This document shows positions 26,572 through 34,451 of a stretch of 64,000 bases of DNA, piece by piece. Each line of letters starts with the position of its first letter. The first letter of the stretch is position 1. A program made the position numbers and the translations under genes. Origin of the DNA: Asanoa siamensis (GTDB lineage Bacteria; Actinomycetota; Actinomycetes; Mycobacteriales; Micromonosporaceae); the NCBI RefSeq assembly GCF_016862555.1, contig NZ_BONE01000002.1, forward strand, positions 1-64,000, written 5' to 3'. Under the pieces are notes generated by a model. That model searched no databases and was not told where the DNA came from. It saw only the letters and a list, made by a program, of their open reading frames with translations.

Positions 26572-27420
26572 ATGGAGGCCTTGTTGAAGAGATACCTGGT
26601 CGCCCTGCGGCGGCGCTGCCCGCTGCTGTTCGTGCTGGTCGCGCTCGCGGCGCTGACGCTGCCCGCCGGTGCCGCCGTCGCCCGCCCCGTGCCGGCGGAG
26701 GACGCCTACCAGCTTCGGCCGACGATCGTCCTGGTGCACGGCGCGTGGGCCGACGGCTCGTCCTGGAACGCCGTCACCACCCGCCTGCAGGCGGCCGGCT
26801 ACACGGTGCGGGTGCCCCCGAACCCGTTGCGCAGCCTGGCCGGCGACGCTGAGACCACCGCGGACTTCCTCGCCACGATCGCCGGCCCGATCGTCCTGGT
26901 CGGACACTCGTACGGCGGCGCCGTCATCAGCAACGTGCGCAACGACAACGTGCGCGGCCTGGTCTATGTGGACGCTTTCGTGCCGGACGAGGGCGAGAAG
27001 GTCGCACCGCTGGTCGGCGACGACTCGATCCTGGCCGGCGACCCGGCCGGGGTCTTCGACTTCGTGCCGTACCCGGGTGCACCGAAGGGCGACGCCGACC
27101 TCTACCTGAAGGAGTCGGTCTTCCTCACCGGCTTCGCCGAGGGGGTGCCGTTCGAGCAGGCGCGGGCGCTCTGGGCGACGCAGCGGCCGCTCGCGGCGAG
27201 CGCGAGCAACCAGGAGTCCGGTCCGGCGGCCACCTGGAAGAGCATCCGGTCCTGGTACGTGCTGGGCACCGCGGACAAGGTGATCCCGGCCGACCGGCAG
27301 CGCGCGATGGCGGAGCGGGCGGGCTCGGCGGTCACCGAGGTCGACGCCGGCCACCTGTCGCTGATCACGCACCCCGACGAGGTGGCCGCGGTCATCGCCG
27401 AGGCGGTCAAGAAGAGCTGA
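26572..27420 (+). CDS. Exported alpha/beta hydrolase
   Basis: A 282-residue hydrolase with a signal peptide (KRYLVALRRRCPLLFVLVAL, cut near AVA). The fold starts at RPTIVLVHGAWADGSSW with the oxyanion HGAW, nucleophile Ser in VLVGHSYGGAVI and the catalytic His in DAGHLSLI. It resembles salicylate-esterase/hydroxynitrile-lyase-like (EstC) enzymes. The true start may be TTG at 26581 or 26584, which follow GGAGG; the ATG at 26572 has no ribosome site. The substrate is unknown. It is followed by a strong bidirectional hairpin. Confidence 0.85.
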   Translation: MEALLKRYLVALRRRCPLLFVLVALAALTLPAGAAVARPVPAEDAYQLRPTIVLVHGAWADGSSWNAVTTRLQAAGYTVRVPPNPLRSLAGDAETTADFLATIAGPIVLVGHSYGGAVISNVRNDNVRGLVYVDAFVPDEGEKVAPLVGDDSILAGDPAGVFDFVPYPGAPKGDADLYLKESVFLTGFAEGVPFEQARALWATQRPLAASASNQESGPAATWKSIRSWYVLGTADKVIPADRQRAMAERAGSAVTEVDAGHLSLITHPDEVAAVIAEAVKKS

Positions 27421-27427
27421 CACGGGT

Positions 27428-27460
27428 GCGGCCGCCGGCCCTCGTCGGGTCGGCGGCCGC
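27428..27460. terminator. Bidirectional hairpin terminator
   Basis: GCGGCCGCCG (27428-27437) pairs perfectly with CGGCGGCCGC (27451-27460), with extra pairing GCC/GGT inside. It fills the 44-base gap between the convergent hydrolase and RNase HI genes. Confidence 0.75.
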
Positions 27461-27464
27461 GGTG

Positions 27465-27917
27465 TCAGCGGGCGGCCGCGCCCTCGCGCGCCTCCTGCAG
27501 GCCGCGGGCGGCCAGGCGGTCGGCGCGCTCGTTCTCCGGGTGGCCGGAGTGGCCCTTGACCCAGTGCCAGCTCACCTCGTGCGGCGCGAGCGCCGCCTCC
27601 AGTCGCTGCCACAGGTCGACGTTCTTGACCGGGGTCTTCGCCGCGGTCTGCCAGCCGTTGGCCTTCCAGCGGGGCAGCCACTTCGTGATGCCGTCCCGCA
27701 CGTACACGCTGTCGGTGTGCAGCCGGACCGTCACCGGGCGGGTCAGGCTCTCCAGCGCGCTGATCGGCGCCATGAGCTCCATCCGGTTGTTGGTCGTCGC
27801 GGTCGCCTCGCCGCCGCAGATCTCCTTCTCGACCGTGCCGAAGCGCAGCACCGCGCCCCAACCGCCCGGTCCCGGGTTGCCGCTGCAGGCGCCGTCCGTC
27901 CAGATGTCCACGGTCAT
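27465..27917 (-). CDS. rnhA: Ribonuclease HI
   Basis: A 150-residue RNase HI that removes RNA from RNA:DNA hybrids. Active-site residues Asp8 ([18 protein letters not shown]), Glu47 (NNRMEL), Asp69 (LHTDS) and Asp133 (ERADRLA) are all present, with His123 in the flexible loop (VKGHSGH). Length is normal for a free-standing E. coli-like enzyme. Many actinobacteria also carry a fused RNase H, so this may be one of two. Divergent from the SRPBCC/TetR operon over 44 bases. Confidence 0.95.
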   Translation of the reverse strand: MTVDIWTDGACSGNPGPGGWGAVLRFGTVEKEICGGEATATTNNRMELMAPISALESLTRPVTVRLHTDSVYVRDGITKWLPRWKANGWQTAAKTPVKNVDLWQRLEAALAPHEVSWHWVKGHSGHPENERADRLAARGLQEAREGAAAR

Positions 27918-27946
27918 GCGGGCACCCTACGTGATGCCTTTCCGGT

Positions 27947-27962
27947 TGTACCATCTGGTACA
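27947..27962. promoter_or_regulatory. TetR-type operator overlapping the SRPBCC start
   Basis: TGTACC-ATCT-GGTACA (27947-27962) is a perfect 6+4+6 dyad whose last base is the A of the SRPBCC ATG. Bound repressor would block a leaderless transcript outright. The most likely binder is the TetR encoded by the second gene of this operon (28390). Confidence 0.75.
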
Positions 27963-28393
27963 TGATGCTGACGACGAGCACCGACGCCCACGCCGATCTC
28001 GCTTCGGCCTGGGCGGTGTTGCGCGACGTGACCGACTGGCCACGCTGGACGCGGTCGATGACGTCGGTGGAACGGCTCGACGAGGGCCCGTTGCGGCTCG
28101 GCAGCCGGGCGCGGATCAAGCAGCCCGGCATGCCGCCGCTGGTCTGGGAGGTCACCACGTTCGTCGACGAGGCCGAGTTCTCGTGGACGAACCACTCGCC
28201 GGGGGTACGGACGGTCGGCCGCCACCTGATCGGCACCACCGCCGGGGGCGGCACCCGGATCACGCTCGAGCTGCACCAGACGGGCCCGCTCGCCGGGGTG
28301 CTCAACCTGCTGTCGGGCCGGCGCAACCGGCGCTACCTGGCGCTGGAGGTGGCCGGCCTGAAGGCCGCGAGCGAAGCGGCCGCCCGCCCGTGA
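27962..28393 (+). CDS. SRPBCC-family (START-like) protein
   Basis: A 143-residue polyketide-cyclase/START-like protein. It shows the usual strands and the WPRWTRSMTSVERLDEGPLRLGSRARIKQPGMPPLVWEVTTF core, a WTNHSPGVRTVGRHLI middle and a C-terminal helix. It presumably binds a small hydrophobic molecule. No ribosome site precedes it, and the operator touches its start codon, so it is probably leaderless (an ATG at 27965 is also possible). Its stop overlaps the next gene's GTG as GTGA, making a two-gene autoregulated operon. Confidence 0.85.
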   Translation: MMLTTSTDAHADLASAWAVLRDVTDWPRWTRSMTSVERLDEGPLRLGSRARIKQPGMPPLVWEVTTFVDEAEFSWTNHSPGVRTVGRHLIGTTAGGGTRITLELHQTGPLAGVLNLLSGRRNRRYLALEVAGLKAASEAAARP

Positions 28394-28950
28394 GCGCCGC
28401 CCGCGACGCGCTGCTCGACCGGTGTTTCGAGGTGGTCCGCCGGCACGGGTTCAGCCAGTTGAGCCTGCGCGAGATCGCGGCCGAGGCGGGCACCAGCCAC
28501 CGGATGCTGATCTACCACTTCGGCTCGCGGGACGGGTTGCTGGCCGAGGTGGTGGCCCGGATGGAGGCCGCGCAGCGGGCGCTCCTCGCGACGCTCGCGG
28601 CCGGCGAGTCCGATGTGTTCGCCGCCTCGCCGGCCTTCTGGGCGCAGCTCACGGGGCCGGACGTCCTGCCGGCGCAGCGGCTGTTCTTCGAGGTCTACGT
28701 GCAGGCGCTCTACGGTCGCGAGTGGACGGCCGCGTTCCGCGCGTCGGTGATCCGCGCGTGGGAGGAGCCGCTGGCGGAGCTGTTTCGGCGGGCGGGCGCC
28801 GACGCGGCGCGCGCCCGCGCGTACGCCCGGCTCGGCCTGGCGGTCACCCGCGGGCTGGGACTCGACCTGCTGATGAGCGGGGAGCGGGCCGAGGTGGACG
28901 CGGCGATGGAGCTGTTCGGCGAGTTGGCCCGCGCGGACCTGCGGGGCTGA
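28390..28950 (+). CDS. TetR-family regulator, coupled to the SRPBCC gene
   Basis: A 186-residue TetR protein. The helix-turn-helix is LSLREIAAEAGTSHRMLIYHFGSRDGLL (about residues 21-48); the C-terminal ligand domain is of ordinary length. GTGA overlap with the upstream SRPBCC gene implies 1:1 translation coupling. Autorepression through the palindrome at 27947-27962 is a natural model, with the SRPBCC protein perhaps handling the same ligand. A hairpin follows. Confidence 0.88.
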   Translation: MSAARDALLDRCFEVVRRHGFSQLSLREIAAEAGTSHRMLIYHFGSRDGLLAEVVARMEAAQRALLATLAAGESDVFAASPAFWAQLTGPDVLPAQRLFFEVYVQALYGREWTAAFRASVIRAWEEPLAELFRRAGADAARARAYARLGLAVTRGLGLDLLMSGERAEVDAAMELFGELARADLRG

Positions 28951-28977
28951 GGGCGCCCTGGCCGGCGACTGTGGGCT

Positions 28978-28995
28978 GGCGGCGCGTGCGCCGCC
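28978..28995. terminator. GC-rich hairpin between convergent genes
   Basis: GGCGGCGC-GT-GCGCCGCC is a perfect 8-bp stem with a two-base tip (probably four bases in practice), between the TetR gene (+) and the DUF4126 gene (-). It could stop transcription from either side. Confidence 0.5.
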
Positions 28996-29017
28996 CGCCG
29001 CCGGCGGCCGGGGCGGC

Positions 29018-29503
29018 CTAGGCGGAGGTCGGGCGTTGGGGCGCGATGGTGCAGGCGGCCACCGCCGTCGCGACCGTGAGGAGGTCCTCGGCGATCGCGG
29101 CCGTGACGGCGTTGACCTTGTCGGTGCCCGCCCACCGGCGCCACAGCGCGCCCGCATAGCTGCCCGCGACCGCGCCCGCCGCCCCGCACAGCGCGCCCAG
29201 CCCCGGGTGCGAGCGGGCCCGCAACGCCAGGGCGGCACCGCCCGCCGCGCCGGCGACGAGCCGACCGGCGAGGTTCGGTGGGGACAGCCGGCTCGGGGTG
29301 CTCGGCAGCTTGTCGATCACCAGTTCCACCGCCGCGCCCGCGCTGAGCAGGGCCCGGCCGGGGGTGCTGGCCGCACGGTCGAGCACCGCGGCGGGTGTGC
29401 CCGGGCGGGTCGTCAGCGCGACCGCCGCCAGACCCGTCGCGCTCCGCCCGCCCGAGGCGACGCCGACGAGGAAAGCACCGGTCAGGGCGGCTGCGGACTC
29501 CAT
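29018..29503 (-). CDS. DUF4126-family membrane protein
   Basis: A 161-residue, Ala/Gly-rich protein with about four hydrophobic segments. GGRSATGLAAVAL near the N-terminus, ELVIDKLPSTPSRLSPPNLAGRLVAGAAGGAAL and GALCGAAGAVAGSYAGALWRR match the DUF4126 pattern. Function is unknown in this family. It sits ten bases downstream of the phosphatase on the same strand and is probably co-transcribed. Confidence 0.7.
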   Translation of the reverse strand: MESAAALTGAFLVGVASGGRSATGLAAVALTTRPGTPAAVLDRAASTPGRALLSAGAAVELVIDKLPSTPSRLSPPNLAGRLVAGAAGGAALALRARSHPGLGALCGAAGAVAGSYAGALWRRWAGTDKVNAVTAAIAEDLLTVATAVAACTIAPQRPTSA

Positions 29504-29513
29504 GCCGGAAACG

Positions 29514-30152
29514 CTACCGCCCGGCCGGGCCGCCGGCAGCCGGTTGCTCCAGCAGCCGGGATCGCACGGCCTCGAGGTGGGCCGCGTCGACGTCGCACTC
29601 GGCCAGGTAGGTCGAGACGTCCCCGTACGCGTCGTGCAGGTAGGTCAGTGTGTTGACCATGTAGGCCCGGTCGACGCCGGTGGTCAGCGCGTAGTCGTCG
29701 GCGATCTGGTCGTCGGGCACGCCCGCGACCAGCAGGAGGAGGGCGACCAGCACGCCGGTGCGGTCCTTGCCCTCCAGGCAGTGCACCAGCACCCCGCCGG
29801 GCGGGGCGTCCGCGACCGCCCGGAAGGCCGCGCCGATCTGGGGGCGGTTGTATTCGAGCATCGCGACGTAGCTGTCGGGCAGGATCTCGTAGTCGTCGTC
29901 GCCCAACAGCGGCCGGTGCGCGTAGATCGGGTCACCCTCGAACGGGCTCGGCCGCTGGACGCACTCAGCCGTCCAGCGCAGGTCGACGATCCGGCGCAGG
30001 CCACCGGCCCGGATGGCGGCGATCGCCGGCGCGGTCAGCCGGTGCGGGCTGTCGGAGCGGAGCAGCGCCTCGGACCGGACCCGCCGCCCGCCGGCCGTGG
30101 TGAGGCCGCCGAGGTCGCGCACGTTGGTGCAGTCGGGCCAGTCGAGAATCAT
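29514..30152 (-). CDS. Tyrosine/dual-specificity protein phosphatase (PTP family 3-like)
   Basis: A 212-residue phosphatase of the actinobacterial/LipA-type class that can act on phosphotyrosine and phosphoinositides. The P-loop VHCLEGKDRTG contains the catalytic Cys and Arg with the Lys/Asp typical of lipid-active members; the N-terminal TNVRDLGGLTTAGGRRVRSEALLRSD is the family opening. ATG at 30152 is chosen. Its ribosome site (GGGAGGG) is contained in the second arm of a perfect 15-bp inverted repeat, so translation could be controlled by folding. Confidence 0.88.
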   Translation of the reverse strand: MILDWPDCTNVRDLGGLTTAGGRRVRSEALLRSDSPHRLTAPAIAAIRAGGLRRIVDLRWTAECVQRPSPFEGDPIYAHRPLLGDDDYEILPDSYVAMLEYNRPQIGAAFRAVADAPPGGVLVHCLEGKDRTGVLVALLLLVAGVPDDQIADDYALTTGVDRAYMVNTLTYLHDAYGDVSTYLAECDVDAAHLEAVRSRLLEQPAAGGPAGR

Positions 30153-30159
30153 GAGCGCC

Positions 30160-30205
30160 GTTCCCTCCCGTGGGCGGATCCACATGGTGCCCCACGGGAG
30201 GGAAC
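30160..30205 (-). promoter_or_regulatory. 15-bp perfect inverted repeat covering the phosphatase ribosome site
   Basis: GTTCCCTCCCGTGGG and CCCACGGGAGGGAAC are exact complements (30160-30174 and 30191-30205) with a 16-base loop. In the minus-strand transcript the second arm contains GGGAGGG, the phosphatase ribosome site. It may be a terminator for the preceding gene, a translation-inhibiting hairpin, or both. Confidence 0.65.
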
Positions 30206-30218
30206 GCCCGCGACCCGG

Positions 30219-30899
30219 TTACGTGCGGCGCGCCGCGACCAGCCGGCGCCGGCCGACGAGGAGCGACCCGACCAGGACGACGGCGGCCACGCCGGCCAGC
30301 CACGGCGTGACGCCCGTCGAGGAGCGACTGGCGACCGGCTGCGCCTCCACGATTTGTTCTGCCACCGGGGCGTCGGCCGGGGGTGCCACGACCGCCGCGA
30401 ACGGATCGCGCCGCTCGTCGACGGGCAGCAGCGGCGGCTTGACCGCGCCGGGCCAGTACTCGGCCAGGTGCTCCTTCGTCAGCGCGACCACGGTGGGCAA
30501 CTGCTCGAGCCCGCGATTCGCGCTGATCGTGCCGACCTCGTACGCCGGGAACCAGCCCTGGATGCCGGTGACGGTGAACGGCCCGTCATGCGGCAGCACG
30601 ACGGACACCGCGTAGTGCGCCGGCTCCGCGAGCGGCACGGCCGCGAACTTCGTCTCCTTGCCCGACCTGTCGGTCAGCCGCAGGGCGACCTCGTCGAGCT
30701 TGCCCTGGTGCGGATGGAACCCGTGCTGCAGGACCCACATCCCGACGGTGTAGGTCTGGCCGGCCGTCAGCTTGGCCGGCATGGGCTCCAGCACGGTCGC
30801 CGCCCAGCCCCCGGCCTGGGCCGGGCCCGGCGCGGCGAGCGCGCCGACGGTCACCGCGAGCAGGGCCGCCGCCAGTATGTGCCGCACTGTCTTCGACAT
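30219..30899 (-). CDS. Secreted membrane-anchored protein with YtkA/FixH-like domain
   Basis: A 226-residue exported protein: signal peptide ending AQA (about residue 29), a beta-rich domain (GWAATVLEPMPAKLTAGQTYTVGMWVLQHGFHPH, then VALRLTDRSGKETKFAAVPL and HYAVSVVLPHDGPFTVTGIQGWF) like YtkA/FixH or CopC folds, then a Pro/Ala linker, one membrane helix and a basic tail. The His-rich QHGFHPHQG could bind copper, but this is inference. The ATG at 30899 follows GGAGGTG; the GTG at 30908 is inside that site. Confidence 0.7.
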   Translation of the reverse strand: MSKTVRHILAAALLAVTVGALAAPGPAQAGGWAATVLEPMPAKLTAGQTYTVGMWVLQHGFHPHQGKLDEVALRLTDRSGKETKFAAVPLAEPAHYAVSVVLPHDGPFTVTGIQGWFPAYEVGTISANRGLEQLPTVVALTKEHLAEYWPGAVKPPLLPVDERRDPFAAVVAPPADAPVAEQIVEAQPVASRSSTGVTPWLAGVAAVVLVGSLLVGRRRLVAARRT

Positions 30900-30916
30900 G
30901 TTCGCCACCTCCGCTG

Positions 30917-31320
30917 GTGACGAGCCGCCCGGGCACCGGCCGGTTCCACCCCACCCGCCGAGTGGACTGCGTCGTCGACGTCGCCAACATCACCACGATG
31001 TCCAAGGCCGCGGCGCCGTCGCGCTCGTACCCCAGATGATCACCCAGCCGGTCGCGGCCGCGGAGGTCGGTGCGGCGCTCGCCGAGGTGGTCGACGGCGG
31101 CCCGCGCGGCCGGGTGCCCGACGTCGGCGGCCCGCGCGTGGAACGCCTGCCGGACCTGACCCGCCGGCTGCTCCGGCACCGCGGCCGGCGCCGCACCTCG
31201 GTCCCGGTCCGGCTGCCGGACCGGACGGGGCGGGCGATGAACGGCCCGGACCAGCTACCGGGCCCGGACGCGGTCCTGCGCGGACCGACCTTCGCCGAGT
31301 GGCTGAGCCTCCTCGCGTGA
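30917..31320 (+). pseudogene. Remnant of an NmrA-like SDR (NAD(P)-binding) gene
   Basis: Two pieces of one protein survive in different frames. The first, VDCVVDVANITTMSKAAA (from about 30962), corresponds to the region after the Rossmann nucleotide-binding loop; it stops at about 31039. The second, from about 31010 to 31320, reads VALVPQMITQPVAAAEVGAA and RVPDVGGPRVERLPDLTRRL, ending in the usual FAEWLSLLA. The glycine-rich N-terminus and about 120 central residues are missing. This is a decayed gene with internal deletion. Confidence 0.7.
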
Positions 31321-31355
31321 CCGGGTGCGGCTCGTCCGCGCCCGGTCAGCCCTGA

Positions 31356-32315
31356 TCAGCCGGACAGAGCCTGGTCGACCACCAGCAGCGTCTTGCCCCG
31401 CGTGGCGCGCGCCTCGATCGCCGCGTGGGCGTCGGCGGCGCGCTCCAGCGGGAAGCGCTGGCCGATCACCGGCCGCAGCCCGCCCGCGGCCGCGAGCCGC
31501 AGCGCCTCACCCGTCAGCGCCCGCAACTCCGCCGGCGTGCCGGTCGCGCCGCGCAGCAGCGTCACCCCGCGCGCCGCGGCCTCCGCGTCGGTCACGTCGG
31601 ACCACGCGCCGCTCGACAACCCGTAGCTGAGCATCCGCCCACCCCGGTCGAGCAGCCCGAACGCCGCCCGTGCCACCGCGCCGCCGACCCCGTCGAAGAC
31701 CACGTCGACGGGCCCGAGGCCGTCCGCCCACCCGGGCGCGGTGTAGTCGACCGCCCGGTCGGCACCCAGGTCGGCGACCAGCCCCAGCTTGCCGCCGCCG
31801 GCCGCGCCGAGCACGGTCGCGCCCGCCGCCTTCGCGAGCTGCACCAGCAGCGTGCCGACGCCGCCCGCGGCCGCTTCGACCAGCACCCGCTCGCCGGGCC
31901 TGGGCGCGGCCGCGCGGAGCAGCAGCAGCGCGGTCCGGCCGTCGGCGAGCAGCGCCACCGCGGTGTCCAGGGCGAGATCGGCGGGCACGGGTACGAGGCC
32001 CGCGGCGTCGACGGCGACCCGGGACGCGTACGCGCCGGAACCGCCGGTCGACGTCACCACCCGGGTGCCGACCAGCGCCGGGTCGACGCCGGGGCCGACC
32101 GCGCCGACCACGCCGCCGACACCGTTGCCGGGCACCATCGGGAGATCGCCCGTGTACGGCCCGAAGCCCGTCGCCCGGAACATCGTCTCGACGAACGTGA
32201 TGTTGGCGTAGGCCACGTCCACCACGACCTGGCCCGGCCCGGGCAGCGGATCGGGCGCCGTGCCGGGCTCGAGCACCGACGGGTCGCCGTACCGCGTCAA
32301 CCACACGACTCGCAT
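31356..32315 (-). CDS. Zinc-less quinone oxidoreductase (NADPH:quinone reductase, MDR family)
   Basis: A 319-residue medium-chain dehydrogenase/reductase. The GroES-like N-terminus (MRVVWLTRYGDPSVLEP, MVPGNGVGGVVGAVG) and the Rossmann motif AAAGGVGTLLVQLAKAAGATVLGAA fit quinone oxidoreductases, and zinc-binding Cys clusters are absent. The ATG at 32315 lies seven bases after a -10 GATCCT, so the message should be leaderless. The promoter is of SoxR-box type like that of the MFS exporter. An oxidoreductase of this class is a classic SoxR target in Streptomyces. Confidence 0.9.
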   Translation of the reverse strand: MRVVWLTRYGDPSVLEPGTAPDPLPGPGQVVVDVAYANITFVETMFRATGFGPYTGDLPMVPGNGVGGVVGAVGPGVDPALVGTRVVTSTGGSGAYASRVAVDAAGLVPVPADLALDTAVALLADGRTALLLLRAAAPRPGERVLVEAAAGGVGTLLVQLAKAAGATVLGAAGGGKLGLVADLGADRAVDYTAPGWADGLGPVDVVFDGVGGAVARAAFGLLDRGGRMLSYGLSSGAWSDVTDAEAAARGVTLLRGATGTPAELRALTGEALRLAAAGGLRPVIGQRFPLERAADAHAAIEARATRGKTLLVVDQALSG

Positions 32316-32322
32316 ACGCCGA

Positions 32323-32353
32323 AGGATCACACCTCAACCGAGGTTGAGGTCAA
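32323..32353 (-). promoter_or_regulatory. MerR-type (SoxR-box) promoter of the quinone oxidoreductase
   Basis: On the minus strand: -35 TTGACC (32353-32348), 19-bp spacer, -10 GATCCT (32328-32323). The spacer carries ACCTCAACCGAGGTTGAGGT (plus strand, 32331-32350), a near-perfect palindrome with CCTCAA-N6-TTGAGG half-sites. The same hexamers and spacing occur at 13782-13812. The -35 overlaps the end of trmO. Confidence 0.85.
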
Positions 32354-32754
32354 CGTTCGGCGACACCGCCGAGGACCGGCTTGACGTCGACGATCGGCGT
32401 ACCGTCGAGGGCTTCCAGGTTGTCGACCTTGACCCGGACGCCGTCGACCTCGAGCACGGTGACCCGGTGCAGGCCGATCGGGTTGGGCCGGTCCGGCGAG
32501 CGCGTGCTGAACACGCCCGTGCGGGGGCGGGTGGCGTCGCCGCGCGGGTGCACCGCGAGCACGTCCCGGGCCGCCCGGTCGAACCAGGTGAGCAGCAGGA
32601 TCTCCTGGCCGGGCGCGAGGTCGGCGAGCGCGGCGGCGACCGCCGGGTCGAACTCCAGCCAGGCGTCGGGCCCGCCCTCGTCGCCCTGTTTCGGCGCGGC
32701 CGCGGCGTCGGTCAGCGGTGAGGAGACGACCCCGACCGGGGAGATCTCAATCAT
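32350..32754 (-). CDS. trmO: tRNA (t6A37)-methyltransferase TrmO-like (TsaA/YaeB)
   Basis: A 134-residue TsaA-domain protein. Signature pieces are [54 protein letters not shown] and [19 protein letters not shown]. coli TrmO methylates N6 of t6A in tRNA-Thr; this actinobacterial form lacks the C-terminal domain and may be divergent. ATG at 32754 overlaps the end of the sigma-factor gene by eight bases, so it is translationally coupled to it, an unexpected pairing. Confidence 0.85.
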   Translation of the reverse strand: MIEISPVGVVSSPLTDAAAAPKQGDEGGPDAWLEFDPAVAAALADLAPGQEILLLTWFDRAARDVLAVHPRGDATRPRTGVFSTRSPDRPNPIGLHRVTVLEVDGVRVKVDNLEALDGTPIVDVKPVLGGVAER

Positions 32755-34003
32755 CCGCCGATCGTAGCGATTCGAGGCGCCGGGCCAGGTAGTCCCGCTC
32801 GGGTTCGTTGCCGACGAGCGCGAGCGCCGACTCGTACGCGTCGGCCGCCTCGCCGGTGCGGCCCAGCCGGCGCAGCAGGTCGGCGCGGGCCGCGGGCAGC
32901 AGGTGGTAGCCGGCGAGATGCCGGTCGGCGGCGAGCGCGTCGAGCAGCGCGAGCCCGGCCTCGGGACCATCCACCATGGCCACCGCGACCGCCCGGTTGA
33001 GCTCGACCAGCGGCGAGGGCGCCACCGCGCGGAGCACGTCGTAGAGCGCGACGACCTGGGGCCAGTCGGTGGTGGAGACGGACGCGGCGTCGTCGTGGAC
33101 GGCGGCGATGGCGGCCTGCAGCGCGTACGGGCCGGGCGGCCCGCCGGTCAGCGCGTCGACCACCAGCCGCCGACCCTCGGTGATCTTGTCGAGCGTCCAC
33201 AGCGAACGGTCCTGGTCGTCGAGCAGCACCAGGCGGCCGGCGGGGTCGACCCGGGCCGGCCGGCGGGCGTCGACCAGCAGCATCAGCGCGAGCAGGCCGG
33301 CCACCTCCCGCTCGCCGGGCAGCAGCCGGTGCAGGATCCGGGCCAGCCGCACCGCCTCGTCGACCAGGTCGCCGCGGACGAGGGTCGGGCCGCCGGTCGC
33401 CGCGTACCCCTCGGTGAAGATCAGGTAGATCACCCGCAGCACCGCCGGGAGCCGGTCGGGTAACTCGGCCGCCGCCGGCACCCGGAACGGGATCCGCGCG
33501 TCGCGGATCTTGCGTTTGGCCCGGACCACGCGCTGCGCCATCGTCGCGGGCGGCACGAGGAACGCCCGCGCGGCCTCGGGCGTGGTCAGGCCGGCCAGGC
33601 AGGTCAGGGTGAGCGCGAGTTGGGCGTCGAGGCCGAGCGCCGGGTGGCAGCAGGTGAAGAACAGCCGCAGCCGTTCGTCGGGCGCGTCGTCGCTCCACAC
33701 CGGATCGACCGGCGGGGCGTTGTCGCGACGGTCGGCCTCGACCTGGAGCAGGGCCAGCTTCGCGGCGAAGACCTTGTCGCGCCGCAGCTTGTCGACGGCG
33801 CGGTGCCGGGCGACCGTGAGCAGCCACGCGCCCGGGCGGTCGGGCACGCCGTCCGTGGGCCAGCGCGCCACGGCGGTCGCGACCGCGTCGGCCGCGACCT
33901 CCTCTGCCAGGTCGAGATCGCCCAGGGTACGGACGAGCGCCGCGAGCAGCCGGCCCCACTCCTCGCGGAAGACGGCTTCGACGCTGTCCGTACCCATGGG
34001 CAT
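32747..34003 (-). CDS. ECF sigma factor with long C-terminal (TPR-like) extension, ECF42-like, copy 1
   Basis: A 418-residue sigma-70-like factor. Region 2 is [38 protein letters not shown] to KLRRDK, region 4 is [55 protein letters not shown], then about 200 residues of helical repeats ([23 protein letters not shown]) replace an anti-sigma factor, as in the ECF42 group. The gene follows a YCII/DGPF gene by five bases and overlaps trmO. A second YCII/sigma pair lies at 51607-53155. The start at 34003 (or 33997) lacks a clear ribosome site and depends on coupling. Confidence 0.9.
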   Translation of the reverse strand: MPMGTDSVEAVFREEWGRLLAALVRTLGDLDLAEEVAADAVATAVARWPTDGVPDRPGAWLLTVARHRAVDKLRRDKVFAAKLALLQVEADRRDNAPPVDPVWSDDAPDERLRLFFTCCHPALGLDAQLALTLTCLAGLTTPEAARAFLVPPATMAQRVVRAKRKIRDARIPFRVPAAAELPDRLPAVLRVIYLIFTEGYAATGGPTLVRGDLVDEAVRLARILHRLLPGEREVAGLLALMLLVDARRPARVDPAGRLVLLDDQDRSLWTLDKITEGRRLVVDALTGGPPGPYALQAAIAAVHDDAASVSTTDWPQVVALYDVLRAVAPSPLVELNRAVAVAMVDGPEAGLALLDALAADRHLAGYHLLPAARADLLRRLGRTGEAADAYESALALVGNEPERDYLARRLESLRSADD

Positions 34004-34008
34004 GGTGC

Positions 34009-34359
34009 TCAGTCGCCGAACTCCATGATGGGGCGGACCTCGATGGAGCCGCGGGTCGCGCCGGGGCAGCGCTCGGCCCACTCGATCGCGGCGTCCAGGT
34101 CGGGCACGTCGATCAGGTAGTAGCCGCCGAGCACCTCGCGGGTCTCGGCGAACGGGCCGTCGGTGACCATCCGCTGCCCGTCGCGCACCCGCACGGTCGT
34201 GGCGGTCGACGACTCCTGCAGCGCGTCGCTCCCCTGGACGACGCCCGCCTTCTGGATCGCGTCGGAGTAGGCCCAGTACTCGTTCATCACCTTCTCGTCC
34301 TCGGCCGGGTCGGGCGTGCCGCGGTTTTCCTCGCTGTAGATCAGCAACAGGTAGCGCAT
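34009..34359 (-). CDS. YCII/DGPF-domain protein, partner of ECF sigma factor 1
   Basis: A 116-residue YCII-related (DGPF) protein: [14 protein letters not shown] at the start, the name-giving [34 protein letters not shown] and EVRPIMEF at the end. These genes nearly always precede ECF42-type sigma genes; whether the protein is a sensor, a regulator or a target is not settled. The start is preceded by GGGAGAAACCC. It leads the YCII-sigma-trmO operon. Confidence 0.92.
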   Translation of the reverse strand: MRYLLLIYSEENRGTPDPAEDEKVMNEYWAYSDAIQKAGVVQGSDALQESSTATTVRVRDGQRMVTDGPFAETREVLGGYYLIDVPDLDAAIEWAERCPGATRGSIEVRPIMEFGD

Positions 34360-34451
34360 GGGTTTCTCCCTATGGCATGCGGTGGTCGGTGACCACCTCT
34401 CATCCTGATGACGAGCGGGTCGGCCGCAATCGACATCGCGGGCCGAAATTT

